Below are positions 63,252-64,000 of a stretch of 64,000 nucleotides of DNA, piece by piece; positions within the stretch are counted from its first letter, which is position 1, and every line of letters starts with the position of its first letter. A model generated the notes under the pieces. That model saw only the letters and a program-made list of their open reading frames with translations, did not search any database and was not told where the DNA came from. Source of the stretch: Spirochaetota bacterium. Lineage in GTDB: Bacteria > Spirochaetota > Spirochaetia > Treponematales > UBA12059. Location: the NCBI GenBank assembly GCA_026398615.1, contig JAPLSN010000036.1, positions 124,001-188,000 on the forward strand. Direction: 5' to 3'. Position numbers and translations under genes: made by a program.

Positions 63252-64000
63252 TCAAGCAGGCAATCATCCTGGCCGCGGGCATGGGGAAGCGGCTGGGCAA
63301 GTACACGCAGGATGGCACAAAGTGCATGGTGCGGGTCAACGGCGTTTCGTTGATAGAGCGCGCACTGGACTCGCTCCACGACGCGGGCATCCGCCGCGTC
63401 GTGCTCGTCGTGGGGTACCGGGCCGAACGGCTTCGCGCCTTCCTCGGCGGCAAGTACCCGGACCTGGAGCTCGTGTATGTGACCAACGAAGTCTACGCCA
63501 CGACGAACAACATCTACTCGCTCTGGCTGGCGAGGGACTTCCTGGCGGCGGAGGACACGCTGCTCCTGGAGAGCGACCTCGTCTTTGAAAAGGAGATGCT
63601 CGCCGAGCTCGTCGACGATCCGGAGCCGAATCTCGCGGTCGTTTCGAAGTTCGAGGCCTGGATGGACGGGACGGTGACCCTGGTCGACGAGGCCCGCGAC
63701 ATAGTCGGCGTGATCGACAAGCGCGACTTCACATGGGCCCGCGTCGACGACTACTACAAGACGGTCAACATCTACAAATTCTCCGCCGAATTTTCGAAGC
63801 GCTACTACCTCCCGTTCCTCGACGCATACCTCGCGGCTTTCGGCGAGAACCAGTACTACGAGCAGGTCCTGAAGGTATTGGCCTTCCTCGAGGACGTCCG
63901 CCTGAAAGCCCACCCGGTGAGCGGACGGCGCTGGTACGAGATCGACGACGCGAACGACCTGGCCGTCGCGGAAGCGATCTTTTCCGAGGGCGGCCAACGC
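63248..64000 (+). CDS. sugar- or aminoalkylphosphate nucleotidyltransferase, 3' end cut off
   Basis: The first 251 residues are visible; no stop before the window edge. N-terminal ILAAGMGKRLGKYTQDGTKC is the NTP-transferase motif; NNIYSLWLARDFL and LLLESDLVFEK are typical of LicC-type phosphocholine cytidylyltransferases and of PntC-type phosphonate cytidylyltransferases of treponemes. The latter are often fused to a transaminase, which would lie beyond the edge. Activates a small phosphorylated head group with CTP. It overlaps the fusion gene (ATGA). Confidence 0.85.
   Translation, partial: MIKQAIILAAGMGKRLGKYTQDGTKCMVRVNGVSLIERALDSLHDAGIRRVVLVVGYRAERLRAFLGGKYPDLELVYVTNEVYATTNNIYSLWLARDFLAAEDTLLLESDLVFEKEMLAELVDDPEPNLAVVSKFEAWMDGTVTLVDEARDIVGVIDKRDFTWARVDDYYKTVNIYKFSAEFSKRYYLPFLDAYLAAFGENQYYEQVLKVLAFLEDVRLKAHPVSGRRWYEIDDANDLAVAEAIFSEGGQR

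Overview
The window looks like the replication-origin region of a GC-rich, anaerobic spirochaete. A core flagellin of the spirochaete FlaB type lies at the left end. dnaA-dnaN-recF-DUF721 and rpmH-rnpA-yidD-yidC-khpB sit in the middle, with two ParB-binding (parS) sequences close by. A complete Rnf ferredoxin:NAD complex points to anaerobic energy metabolism. No ribosomal RNA, CRISPR array, prophage or intact insertion sequence was seen.

Layout. 0-8 kb: end of a DRTGG-type gene, flaB behind a sigma-28 promoter, mgtC-like and DinB-like genes, and the rnfCDGEAB operon (minus strand). 8-17 kb: DUF3788, a corA with a damaged 5' end, an AlkX/YcaQ-type DNA glycosylase, tex, a two-gene response-regulator operon, acylphosphatase, tRNA-Gly(CCC), and an RpoS-like sigma factor behind a strong match to a sigma-54 promoter. 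17-30 kb: glycogen debranching enzyme, fabD-fabG, alkyltransferase-like protein, a UPF0158-GNAT fusion, a PHP phosphoesterase, thyX and glpK. 29-34 kb: ahcY-metK (SAM cycle) and lipA-lplB-lplA (lipoate). 34-37.5 kb: a truncated MFS gene, then marR-hgcA-hgcB. 37.5-44.7 kb: parS sites, gyrBA (minus), oriC, dnaA. 45-51.4 kb: dnaN, recF, DUF721, rpmH, rnpA, yidD, yidC, khpB. 51-53.5 kb: recQ. 53.6-64 kb: a regulator followed by a surface-glycopolymer locus (phosphohexomutase, manC, ugd, a CDP-glycerol glycerophosphotransferase-like protein, a YidC-sulfatase fusion and a nucleotidyltransferase running off the end).

Two systems stand out. The first is a mercury-methylation pair (HgcA with an NVWCSAGK cap-helix motif, HgcB with two 4Fe-4S motifs and the extra cysteines). 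It is co-transcribed with a MarR-type regulator whose start codon lies inside a 35-nt perfectly centred dyad. The second is a 970-residue membrane protein that joins a YidC/Oxa1 domain, lacking the basic groove residue, to a multi-spanning region and a C-terminal LtaS/sulfatase-type domain. It sits between a glycerophosphotransferase and a nucleotidyltransferase, which suggests an undescribed route for assembling or decorating a phosphorylated envelope polymer.

Regulatory signals readable in the DNA include sigma-28 (flaB), sigma-54 (sigma-factor gene), several sigma-70 promoters, two putative operators and a set of promoters that seem to give leaderless mRNAs. All functional statements come from reading motifs by eye. 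No database search was run.
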